A stretch of 64,000 bases of DNA, taken from NCBI GenBank assembly GCA_963809545.1, contig CAWEKD010000004.1, positions 139,589-203,588 on the forward strand. Direction: 5' to 3'. Of this stretch, positions 1-6,739 are shown piece after piece. Origin of the DNA: Natronosporangium sp035305625 (GTDB lineage Bacteria > Actinomycetota > Actinomycetes > Mycobacteriales > Micromonosporaceae). Both the position numbers and the translations under genes were made by a program. The number at the start of each line of letters is the position of its first letter. Position 1 is the stretch's first letter. The notes below the pieces were generated by a model. The model did no database searches and was not told where the DNA came from. It saw only the letters and a program-made list of their open reading frames with translations.

Positions 1-644
1 GGGAAACGTTCACCACCACCGCCACCGGTCACGGCCGCCATGTCAAGCAGTCCGGCGGACACGGCCAGTACGCCATCTGTGACGTCCGGGTGGAGCCGCT
101 CCCCCGGGGAGCCGGCTACCAGTTCGATTCGGAGGTGGTCGGCGGGGCGGTGCCCACCCACTACCTCCCGTCGGTGGACAAAGGCGTCCGGGCGCAGATG
201 GAGAAGGGGCTGCTCGCCGGCTATCCGGTCGTGGACATCCGCGTGGTGGTGTTCGATGGTAAGGCCCACAGCGTGGACTCTTCGGATGCGGCGTTCCAGA
301 CCGCGGGGGCGCTGGCGCTGAAAGCGGCCGCGGCCAGTGGTCAACTCACCCTGTTGGAGCCGGTGGACGAGGTCAGGGTCCGGGTGCCGGACAGCTACGT
401 CGGCGCGGTGCTCAGCGACCTGTCCGGTCGGCGGGGTCGGGTGCTGGGCACCGAGCCGGACCCGGCCCACCACGGCCACACCCTGATCCGCGCGGAAGTG
501 CCTCAGCGGGAGCTGCTCCACTACCTCGTGGCGCTGCGGGCGATCACCTCCGGCGCCGGCACCTTCACCCGGTCTTTTGTCAGATACGAAGCAATGCCGC
601 CCCAGGTGGTCGCGGAGGTCCAGCAGGAGCATGCGATGGCGTAA
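1..644 (+). CDS. Elongation factor G-like protein (EF-G2 type), C-terminal part
   Basis: This is the 3' end of a translational GTPase of the EF-G family; the window opens inside domain IV, with the frame running from base 3. The domain IV signature KQSGGHGQYA and the later DSSDAAF segment are visible, followed by a domain V fold ending in a GTFTRSFVRYE-like stretch, as in EF-G. The sequence differs from canonical fusA at many usually fixed positions (for example FDGKAHSVDSSD). This fits the second, EF-G-like paralogue (FusA2) that many actinomycetes carry and whose precise role is unsettled. The GTPase domain lies outside the window, so nucleotide binding cannot be judged. The next gene is convergent, 9 bases away. 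Confidence 0.85.
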   Translation, partial: ETFTTTATGHGRHVKQSGGHGQYAICDVRVEPLPRGAGYQFDSEVVGGAVPTHYLPSVDKGVRAQMEKGLLAGYPVVDIRVVVFDGKAHSVDSSDAAFQTAGALALKAAAASGQLTLLEPVDEVRVRVPDSYVGAVLSDLSGRRGRVLGTEPDPAHHGHTLIRAEVPQRELLHYLVALRAITSGAGTFTRSFVRYEAMPPQVVAEVQQEHAMA

Positions 645-653
645 CCGGAGCGC

Positions 654-920
654 TCAGTTCGGCCAGCTGCCGGTCAACCGGCGCATCCCCTGCGCACCGG
701 CCCGGTCCACCGCCGCCTTCACCAGCGCGAACAGCGCCCCCTGCAGCGCCGCGGCGAGCAGCACCTCTCCCCAGCCGCGGTCTTCCTCCTGCGCCTGCGG
801 GGGGCGCTCCTGGCCGGTGGCGGTGGTCCAGAGCCGCTGGAATACCGCGTTGGCCACCAGTCCGGCGGCCGCGCCGAGGAGCAGACCGACCGGTTTGTAG
901 GCCATTTGGCGAGTGTTCAC
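654..920 (-). CDS. DUF4235 family membrane protein
   Basis: An 88-residue protein with an early hydrophobic segment (MAYKPVGLLLGAAAGLVA) and a second one near residues 55-70. This is the usual two-helix layout of DUF4235, a small actinobacterial membrane family of unknown function. I chose the GTG at 920 because it overlaps the stop of the upstream gene as GTGA, which indicates translational coupling. The ATG five codons later (905) is the alternative. It is the last gene of a three-gene operon with a DUF3618 and a holin-like protein. This trio recurs in actinomycetes and is probably linked to the cell envelope, but no biochemical role is known. Confidence 0.7.
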   Translation of the reverse strand: MNTRQMAYKPVGLLLGAAAGLVANAVFQRLWTTATGQERPPQAQEEDRGWGEVLLAAALQGALFALVKAAVDRAGAQGMRRLTGSWPN

Positions 921-1177
921 GAGCGCCTCCGACGGATCAGGATCGTGATCAGCGCGACCGCGGCGGCGGAGGCCGCCACCACCAGCCACGGGGTGCCGGT
1001 GCCGCCCGCTTCCCGCATCCGGGCCGCGGTGCGCCGGGCGGTGGCCCGCGCCCGGGCCGGTACGTCGACCCGGGCGGCCAGTTCCTGCACCGTCTGCGCC
1101 AGCTCCTGGCGGGTCTGCGTGATCTCCTCCCGCAGCGCCGCCGGATCGGTGGTCTGATTCGGATTCGCTGCGGTCAT
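917..1177 (-). CDS. DUF3618 family protein
   Basis: An 86-residue protein with an N-terminal helix rich in E, Q, T and R (REEITQTRQELAQTVQELAA), typical of DUF3618. It ends in one transmembrane helix (about residues 62-80) followed by a basic tail (RRRRS), so the charged N-terminus probably faces the cytoplasm. It overlaps the upstream holin-like gene by four bases (ATGA) and the downstream DUF4235 gene by four bases. The product is likely made together with both neighbours. The family has no established function. Confidence 0.75.
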   Translation of the reverse strand: MTAANPNQTTDPAALREEITQTRQELAQTVQELAARVDVPARARATARRTAARMREAGGTGTPWLVVAASAAAVALITILIRRRRS

Positions 1178-1692
1178 GGCCTCTCCTCGGATGCGCCGTT
1201 GCTCCGGTGCTCACCCCGATGCCGCACCCCGGTGGTCACGGCGTCGATGTCCTCCCGGAGACTGCGGCTGCGCTCATCCAGCATCGGAGGCATCGCTTCC
1301 TGCACCCGATTGCGGCCGATCAGCGCCGCGATCCCGGCCACGATGAACAGCGCCACCGTGACGATCAATGCCGCCACCCAGGCCGGCATCACTTCCGCCA
1401 GCAGCAGGATCACGGTCGCCACCAGCGCCCCACCGCCGTACAACGCGATGAGTGCCCCACCGCCGAGGAAGCCGGCTCCCTTGCCGGCCTGCCGTCCCCG
1501 CTCGGCCAGTTCGATCTTTGCCAGGGTGAACTCGTCCCGGATCAGTCGGGACAGCTGCTCGGTGGCCTGCTGTACCAGGCGAGGGGTGGATTCCTCCTCC
1601 ACCGGCCGAGTCGGTTCCCCCAGCACCGGACGCGGTGAGGCGGTCGGTCGGGTATCCGTACGGGTCGGGCCGCCGTTCGCCAATTCGGACAT
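1174..1692 (-). CDS. Phage-holin-superfamily-III-like membrane protein (DUF1469)
   Basis: A 172-residue protein. An N-terminal polar region is followed by a conserved amphipathic stretch (LSRLIRDEFTLAKIELAERG) and two hydrophobic helices (about residues 75-95 and 105-125), the hallmark of the actinobacterial holin-superfamily-III/DUF1469 proteins. These are chromosomal envelope proteins rather than proven phage holins. The start at 1692 has a strong Shine-Dalgarno sequence (GAGGAGG) about six bases upstream; the open frame runs further upstream but that part is not protein-like. It is the first gene of the operon with the DUF3618 and DUF4235 genes. Confidence 0.8.
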   Translation of the reverse strand: MSELANGGPTRTDTRPTASPRPVLGEPTRPVEEESTPRLVQQATEQLSRLIRDEFTLAKIELAERGRQAGKGAGFLGGGALIALYGGGALVATVILLLAEVMPAWVAALIVTVALFIVAGIAALIGRNRVQEAMPPMLDERSRSLREDIDAVTTGVRHRGEHRSNGASEERP

Positions 1693-1820
1693 GGTTACCT
1701 CCTCGTCGGCTCGTCCGAGTGGTACCCGGTGGACCGGGCAGTCATACCTGGCTGGTCCGCCCGGCGCGGGTGGAGAAATCCACGGGTGTGTCCACCGACC
1801 GGGTGGGGTATCGCATCGGT

Positions 1821-2390
1821 ATGACCTCCAGTGACCAGCCACGGCACTACCCCTCGCCCGAGGACGAGGGCATTCCGGACTACGCCGATGACACCTCGAC
1901 CGCGTTCGACGAAGCCGACCGGCCGCGGTTCAACGACTCACCCCAGGTGTTCCCGGCTGACCGGCCGCAGGCGCTGGACGAGTTCGGGCTGACCGCGGAG
2001 GAGCAGCGGCGAGGTGAACCATTGGCGCGGCGGCTGGCTCGGGAGGAGCCGGACGTGGGGGACGAATGGTCACCTGGAGGTGGGCACCTCACCGATGAGG
2101 CGGACCCGGCCTCGTCGGAGGAGGAGATGGCGCAGGACTCGGAGGTGCTCGGTACCGAGCCGGAACCATCCCCCGACCCGGCTGCGCGCCGGCTCGGCGC
2201 CGGCTACGACGACGACTCCCTCCCCGAGTACGGGGAGGTGGGGCGGCTCCTGGAGCCGGACGAGGGGGCGGGCCCCGACGAGGAGAAGGACGTGCTGGCG
2301 CAGGACGAGGGTGAGGCCGGCGGCGGCCTGTCCGCGGAGGAGGCGGCGCTGCATGAGCTGCCGGACGACGAGGTGCCGTACGAGCGGTAA
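1821..2390 (+). CDS. DUF5709 family acidic protein
   Basis: A 189-residue, very acidic protein beginning MTSSDQPRHYPSPEDEGIPDY, with repeated D/E-rich blocks and a central LARRLAREEPDVGDE segment. This layout matches DUF5709, an actinobacterial family of small soluble acidic proteins of unknown function. There is no signal peptide or membrane helix. An upstream in-frame GTG at 1787 could add 11 residues; I preferred the ATG because the family usually starts close to this motif. It is divergent from the holin-like operon, with about 130 bases between them. Confidence 0.7.
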   Translation: MTSSDQPRHYPSPEDEGIPDYADDTSTAFDEADRPRFNDSPQVFPADRPQALDEFGLTAEEQRRGEPLARRLAREEPDVGDEWSPGGGHLTDEADPASSEEEMAQDSEVLGTEPEPSPDPAARRLGAGYDDDSLPEYGEVGRLLEPDEGAGPDEEKDVLAQDEGEAGGGLSAEEAALHELPDDEVPYER

Positions 2391-2411
2391 CACCTCACCG
2401 GTCCGTGGGCG

Positions 2412-2927
2412 TCACTGACCGGGCCAGGCCTTGGCCAGCAGTTCCCGGGTGTCGGCCAGCAGCTGGGGCAGCACCTTGGTGCGCCCGATCACCGGCATGA
2501 AGTTGGTGTCACCACCCCACCGGGGCACCACGTGCTGGTGGAGGTGGGCGGCGATGCCGGCACCGGCTACCGAACCCTGGTTCATGCCCAGATTGAAGCC
2601 GTGGGCCCGGCTGACTTGTCGGATCACCCGCATGGCGATCTGGGTGAATTCGGCCAACTCCAGGGTCTCGGTGCGGTCCAGCTCCGGATAGTCGGCCACG
2701 TGCCGATACGGGCAGATCAGCAGGTGCCCCGGGTTGTACGGGTAGCGGTTGAGCACCGCGTACACCGTCTCCCCGGTGGCCACCACCAGGTTGTCTTCTC
2801 CCTCGGCGTGCGGCGCCCGGCAGAACGGGCAGCCGGTGGGGTCCTCGTACCCCTGTGCCGGCCGATCCTCGCCGGCGATGTAGCTCATGCGGTGCGGCGT
2901 CCACAGCCGCTCCAGCTGCTCGGGCAC
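2412..2927 (-). CDS. HIT-family nucleotide phosphorylase/hydrolase (AP4A phosphorylase-like)
   Basis: A 171-residue histidine-triad protein. The catalytic motif H-L-H-Q-H-V-V is at residues 128-134 and a CPFC zinc-type pair is at 33-36. NPGHLLICPYRH and GMNQGSVAGAGIAAHLHQH are the typical HIT core. The sequence resembles the actinobacterial branch containing Rv2613c, whose member is an AP4A phosphorylase, so breakdown of dinucleoside polyphosphates is likely but the substrate is inferred. The GTG start at 2927 is supported by AGGGAGG immediately upstream. Unlike the usual actinomycete arrangement, no phosphatidylinositol phosphate synthase gene follows within the visible neighbourhood. Confidence 0.85.
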   Translation of the reverse strand: MPEQLERLWTPHRMSYIAGEDRPAQGYEDPTGCPFCRAPHAEGEDNLVVATGETVYAVLNRYPYNPGHLLICPYRHVADYPELDRTETLELAEFTQIAMRVIRQVSRAHGFNLGMNQGSVAGAGIAAHLHQHVVPRWGGDTNFMPVIGRTKVLPQLLADTRELLAKAWPGQ

Positions 2928-2970
2928 GCGTAACCTCCCTGCGGGTGACCTCAGGCGATGCTACCGGTCC

Positions 2971-5706
2971 TCATCCGGCGGAGCGTTCGTCACCGGTACG
3001 GGGGCGGGGCAGCCGCACCACCGTGGCGCTCGCCGAGGGACCGGGCAGTGGGTCGGCCAAGGCTCCCGGCCGACCGGACACCCCCTGGGTGAGACTAGCG
3101 AGCAGTCGATCCGCGGGGCCGGGGCGGGCGAACAGGTGCCCCTGCCCGGCGGCGCAGCCCAACTCCCACAGCAGCTGCCGCTGTTCCGGCGACTCCACCC
3201 CTTCCGCGACCACGGTGAGGTCGAGGGTACGCCCCAGCTGGACGGTGGAGCGCACCACCGCCTGGGCCTGCCCGACCTCGGGGTCCGCCTCCGTGGAGGC
3301 GGGTTCCGCACCGTGCCGCAGCGCCTGGACGAAGCTGCGGTCGATCTTGAGTTGATGCACCGGGATCCGCGACAGCACCGCGAGGGAGGAAAACCCGGTG
3401 CCGAAGTCGTCCAGGGCCAGCCGCACCCCGAGGTCGTGCAGCTGGGTGAGGACCTGGTCGACGGTGTCGAGCTGGCTGATCGCCAAGGTCTCCGTCAACT
3501 CCAGACACAGGCGGTCCGGTGGGGTGTGGTGGGCGTCGAGCGCGGCCAACACCTGCCGGGGCAGACTGACATCCAGCAGGCTCCGGGCGGAGATGTTCAC
3601 CGCCACCCGCAGATCGTGACCGGCGGCCCGCCACATCGCCGCCGCCGCCAACGCCTCGTCCAGCACCGCCTGGGTGAACGCGGTCAGTTGCGCCGATCGC
3701 TCCAGCAGGTCGAGAAAGTAGCGTGGATCGAGTTGTCCGCGGGTGGGGTGCCGCCACCGGGCCAGCGCCTCCGCCGCGATCACCTGTCCACTGCCGAGGT
3801 CCACGATGGGCTGGAAGTGCAGGGTGAACTCCCGTTGGGAGATGGCCCGAGGCAGCTGCCCCGCCAGGGCCAGCCGGTCCCGGTCGGCCGGGTCGTGGGC
3901 AGCGGTGTACCGCACCAGTGGCTGCCCGGTGCGTTTGGCGCGATACATCGCCACGTCGGCCCGGCGAAGCAGTTCGACCATCCAGCGACGCGGATCCCCT
4001 TGCCAGGGCAGCGTCATCGCCGCCCTGCTCGTTGTCGCCGATCCCGCTCCGGTCGACGTGACCGCGGTCTTCTCCGGAGCGGCGGTGGGGGTTTCCGCTG
4101 TGGTCGGCGCGGAAGTGTCAGCGGTCAAGGTCGACGCTTCCCCCGCGGGGTCCACTCCGGTGGGCAGCCCGTCCTGGGGATCGATCGCCAGGGCCAGCCC
4201 ACCACTGGCCTCCACCATGATCGGTAATCCGTCTACGGTGACCGGTTCCGCCAACGCCCGCAGCACGCGACGGGCGCGCGCCTCCACTCGGGCTGGTCGC
4301 CAGGCGCTGCGCAGCAGGATCGCGAACTCGTCCCCGCCGAACCGGCTGACCAGGTCGGTGGGGCCGGCCGCCGCCCGCAGCCGCTCCGCCACCTGGACCA
4401 GCACCCGATCCCCGGCCAGGTGTCCCAGCGCGTCGTTGACTTCCTTGAAGTGCCGCAAGTCGATCAGCATCACCGCGATCCGCGCCTCCAGCGCGGCGGG
4501 GTCGACCAGGGCGGTGGTCAGCTGGCGTTCCAGCTCACGGCGGTTGGCCAGGCCGGTCAGGGCATCATGGGCGGCGGCGTGGGCGTGCGCCTCGGTGGCC
4601 TCACCCAGCTGCTGGTACGCGATCGCGTTGCGGACCGCGGTGTCCAGCGCCGCCGCGTAGCTGGCCAGCATCGCCTCTTCCCGTTCGGTGACCTTGACCT
4701 GCTGCCGGAACCGCAGCCGCAGCACCCCGATGTCCCGACGGCCCGGGTAGCCGTGCAGCGCCACCACGTACACGTTGGTGGTCTCCGGCGGGGCGTGGGC
4801 CGGGTCGCCGTCGTAGACGATCCGGTCCGCGCCCCGTACCAGCCGTCGGGTATCGCCCCACCACACCTCGACCTCGAGCTGGTCGGCGGAGAACAGCCGG
4901 GCGCCTCGGATCACCGCCTCATGCAGCACCACCGTCAGGTCGACTCCGGTGAACGCCTCGGTCGCCGCCGCCAGGTGCTGCCACGCCTGCCGCTCTTCCC
5001 GGGCCCGGACCCAACGCTCGTGCCACAGGTGCGCCAGCAGCACCGCCAGCGGGATGGCGTAGATGAACTCCGGCTGCAGCTGCAGCGCGATCACGGTCAG
5101 GGCGGCCACCATGAATCGGGCCGAGTTGGTGGCCAGCCGGACGTCCCAGTTCATCCGGAACCGCTCCCGCACCGGGGTGCGGGAGGAGAGCGCGATCACC
5201 GGCACGGTCAGCAGCGGGTCCGCCAGGGTCATCACCAGGAAGGCCAACCCAAGGATGGGTAGGGGCAGCGGATCGGCCATGGATCCGCTCTGTCCGAACA
5301 GGGACACCACCAGCCCGCCCAGGGCGGCGGTGATCGACTCCTTGCCGACGGCGAAGGCGAACTTCATCGCCGGGGAGCGCCGCATCGCCCGCGACAGGAT
5401 GGTCCCGAGCGCGGTCACCGCCACCACCCACGGCCAGGGCATCACGGCTAACCCGACCAGGATCACCGCGTCCGACCAGGCAATGCCGTGGACGGTGGAG
5501 CGGATCCGTACCTCGACGGTCAATCGGTCCGCGGCGGCGATCAACGCGATCAGTACCGCGAGTACGGTCCAGGAGGGTCGCGGCCCCTCGGTCAGGCCGG
5601 TCACCACCGTCGGGCCGGACAGCAGCACCGCGGTGGCTCCCAGCGACACGACTAGGCCGACCAGCAGTCGTAACTGCTGCTCGGCCTGGTCGTGATCTCG
5701 GCTCAT
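2971..5706 (-). CDS. Membrane-bound GGDEF-EAL protein (c-di-GMP cyclase/phosphodiesterase)
   Basis: A 911-residue protein with about seven N-terminal membrane helices (residues 10-220), a GAF-like region (about 235-365), a GGDEF domain and an EAL domain. The cyclase motif GGDEF is at 457-461 and the EAL motif at 646-648. The EAL partners DDFGTGFSSL, KIDRSFV and VAEGVE are all present, so both activities may be retained. Odd: the GGDEF domain carries an A/T/P-rich stretch of about 60 residues between SGGLALAI and the conserved LLRRADVAMYRAK helix. I start at ATG 5706, about eight bases after AGGGACGG; a GTG at 5715 is the alternative. It is probably a sensor that tunes c-di-GMP for development. 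Confidence 0.85.
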   Translation of the reverse strand: MSRDHDQAEQQLRLLVGLVVSLGATAVLLSGPTVVTGLTEGPRPSWTVLAVLIALIAAADRLTVEVRIRSTVHGIAWSDAVILVGLAVMPWPWVVAVTALGTILSRAMRRSPAMKFAFAVGKESITAALGGLVVSLFGQSGSMADPLPLPILGLAFLVMTLADPLLTVPVIALSSRTPVRERFRMNWDVRLATNSARFMVAALTVIALQLQPEFIYAIPLAVLLAHLWHERWVRAREERQAWQHLAAATEAFTGVDLTVVLHEAVIRGARLFSADQLEVEVWWGDTRRLVRGADRIVYDGDPAHAPPETTNVYVVALHGYPGRRDIGVLRLRFRQQVKVTEREEAMLASYAAALDTAVRNAIAYQQLGEATEAHAHAAAHDALTGLANRRELERQLTTALVDPAALEARIAVMLIDLRHFKEVNDALGHLAGDRVLVQVAERLRAAAGPTDLVSRFGGDEFAILLRSAWRPARVEARARRVLRALAEPVTVDGLPIMVEASGGLALAIDPQDGLPTGVDPAGEASTLTADTSAPTTAETPTAAPEKTAVTSTGAGSATTSRAAMTLPWQGDPRRWMVELLRRADVAMYRAKRTGQPLVRYTAAHDPADRDRLALAGQLPRAISQREFTLHFQPIVDLGSGQVIAAEALARWRHPTRGQLDPRYFLDLLERSAQLTAFTQAVLDEALAAAAMWRAAGHDLRVAVNISARSLLDVSLPRQVLAALDAHHTPPDRLCLELTETLAISQLDTVDQVLTQLHDLGVRLALDDFGTGFSSLAVLSRIPVHQLKIDRSFVQALRHGAEPASTEADPEVGQAQAVVRSTVQLGRTLDLTVVAEGVESPEQRQLLWELGCAAGQGHLFARPGPADRLLASLTQGVSGRPGALADPLPGPSASATVVRLPRPRTGDERSAG

Positions 5707-5715
5707 GGCCCGCAC

Positions 5716-6227
5716 CGTCCCTATTAGGCATCAATTCTCCGCCCCAGCCTACGATGCGGCCCTGGTTTTGGGTGCTCGGTCAGTTCCACTGGTCGCTACG
5801 CATGTCCCTGCTCCTGTGTGCTCGCTTTCCCGGTGTGTTACGTCTACGCCGTCGACCTCGGGGGTCGTGGCTGACATTCACGCTAGGCGGGATCGGGCCG
5901 GGAGCCGAGGAAAAGCGGGTCAATCACCGGACTCTGGTAATAACGACCTTTTGCGCACTCTGTCCGTATTCGGAGTATTCACAGATAGTGACGAATAGCT
6001 AGGAGTCACCACTCCATAGAATGGCGCAGCTGGCTCTACCCGTCGAGCAGACGTCCGCGATACTTCGCTCCACCTCGGGCAGTGTCGTGATCCCCGCAGC
6101 CCCCACGCGTTACCAACGCAGCCAGTAGCAACTCGATGACTCTGCGACGAGAGTACGGGGCAGCCCGCAAGAACGCGAGTTTTCTTGCGAATCTGCCTCT
6201 CGCCAGGCCGGAGCGGCGCCTACCGCC
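5716..6227. other. Intergenic stretch without a convincing gene
   Basis: The half-kilobase upstream of the GGDEF-EAL gene has lower GC than its surroundings, especially near 5930-6000. No reading frame here shows actinomycete codon bias or a recognisable protein. I found no strong inverted repeat. It probably contains the promoter of the GGDEF-EAL gene on the minus strand. Confidence 0.4.
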
Positions 6228-6422
6228 CTACCCTCCGTGCGCACACTGCCCGAACGCGCCGGCGGTGGTCGTGTGTGGCGGTCCGTGGTAGGTCGGCGGA
6301 GGCTGGTTGTCCACACCCACCAGCGCACCGATCACGATATTCCCGGCGACCGTGGGCGCGGAGGAGGCGGTGTTGCGGGTCAGGTACACCGACCCGGTCA
6401 CCTGGTCACCGAACCACCCCAC
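6228..6422 (-). CDS. Small ORF resembling secreted-protein tail motif, possibly frameshifted
   Basis: A 64-residue frame from GTG 6422 ending ...GAFGQCAHGG. It contains VAGNIVIGAL, DNQPPPT and GQCA, which look like a worn form of the GNTV-G-L/GN-PAPT/GQC motif seen at the C-terminus of many actinomycete secreted proteins. A better start signal (GGGAGGAG then ATG at 6445) lies just upstream in another frame that stops after 15 codons. A one-base shift would join MTDTRTGR to this frame. It may therefore be a frameshifted small gene or a remnant. Function unknown. Confidence 0.3.
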   Translation of the reverse strand: MGWFGDQVTGSVYLTRNTASSAPTVAGNIVIGALVGVDNQPPPTYHGPPHTTTAGAFGQCAHGG

Positions 6423-6482
6423 CGGCCGGTCCGGGTATCGGTCATGTCGCTTCTCCTCCCACCGGCAGGCGTGGGCGGGACC

Positions 6483-6665
6483 TCAGGCAGGCAGCCAGCC
6501 GTCCTCGGCTAACAGCCCGGTCTCGTCCCCACCGGACAGCTCCGCCGATGGCTCCGCCTCGTCCAAGGCCTCGGCGGGCACCGCGGCCGAAACGGTCGGC
6601 GGCGGAGTCAGAGAGGTCTCCGGCGCGGCGGCACGCTCCCGGCCGGATGGATCTGTGTCAGCCAC
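6483..6665 (-). CDS. Small acidic hypothetical protein
   Basis: A 60-residue GTG-started frame (MADTDPSGRERAAAPETS...) that is acidic, rich in A, P and E and has no membrane helix. Codon third positions are GC-rich, and the next minus-strand small ORF starts about 40 bases downstream with a good ribosome-binding site, so the two might form a small operon. I do not recognise a family, and chance coding in high-GC DNA cannot be excluded. Confidence 0.3.
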   Translation of the reverse strand: MADTDPSGRERAAAPETSLTPPPTVSAAVPAEALDEAEPSAELSGGDETGLLAEDGWLPA

Positions 6666-6739
6666 GCTCTACAGCATCATCAGCGCCGCCGGCCGCGACC
6701 ATGCCAAGGAATGATCAATTTTCAAGGAGTCGGCGACGG

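Noticed and set aside
1174..1842. Phage origin of the holin-like gene
   Set aside because: The holin/DUF3618/DUF4235 trio is a chromosomal actinomycete operon; no other phage genes are nearby.
2887..4227. Long plus-strand ORF opposite the GGDEF-EAL gene
   Set aside because: It is the complementary shadow of the minus-strand gene, with arginine/glycine/glutamine-rich low-information sequence and no motif.
5705..5998. Plus-strand ORF overlapping the start of the GGDEF-EAL gene
   Set aside because: No codon bias, no homologous motif, and it crosses the divergent start and promoter region.
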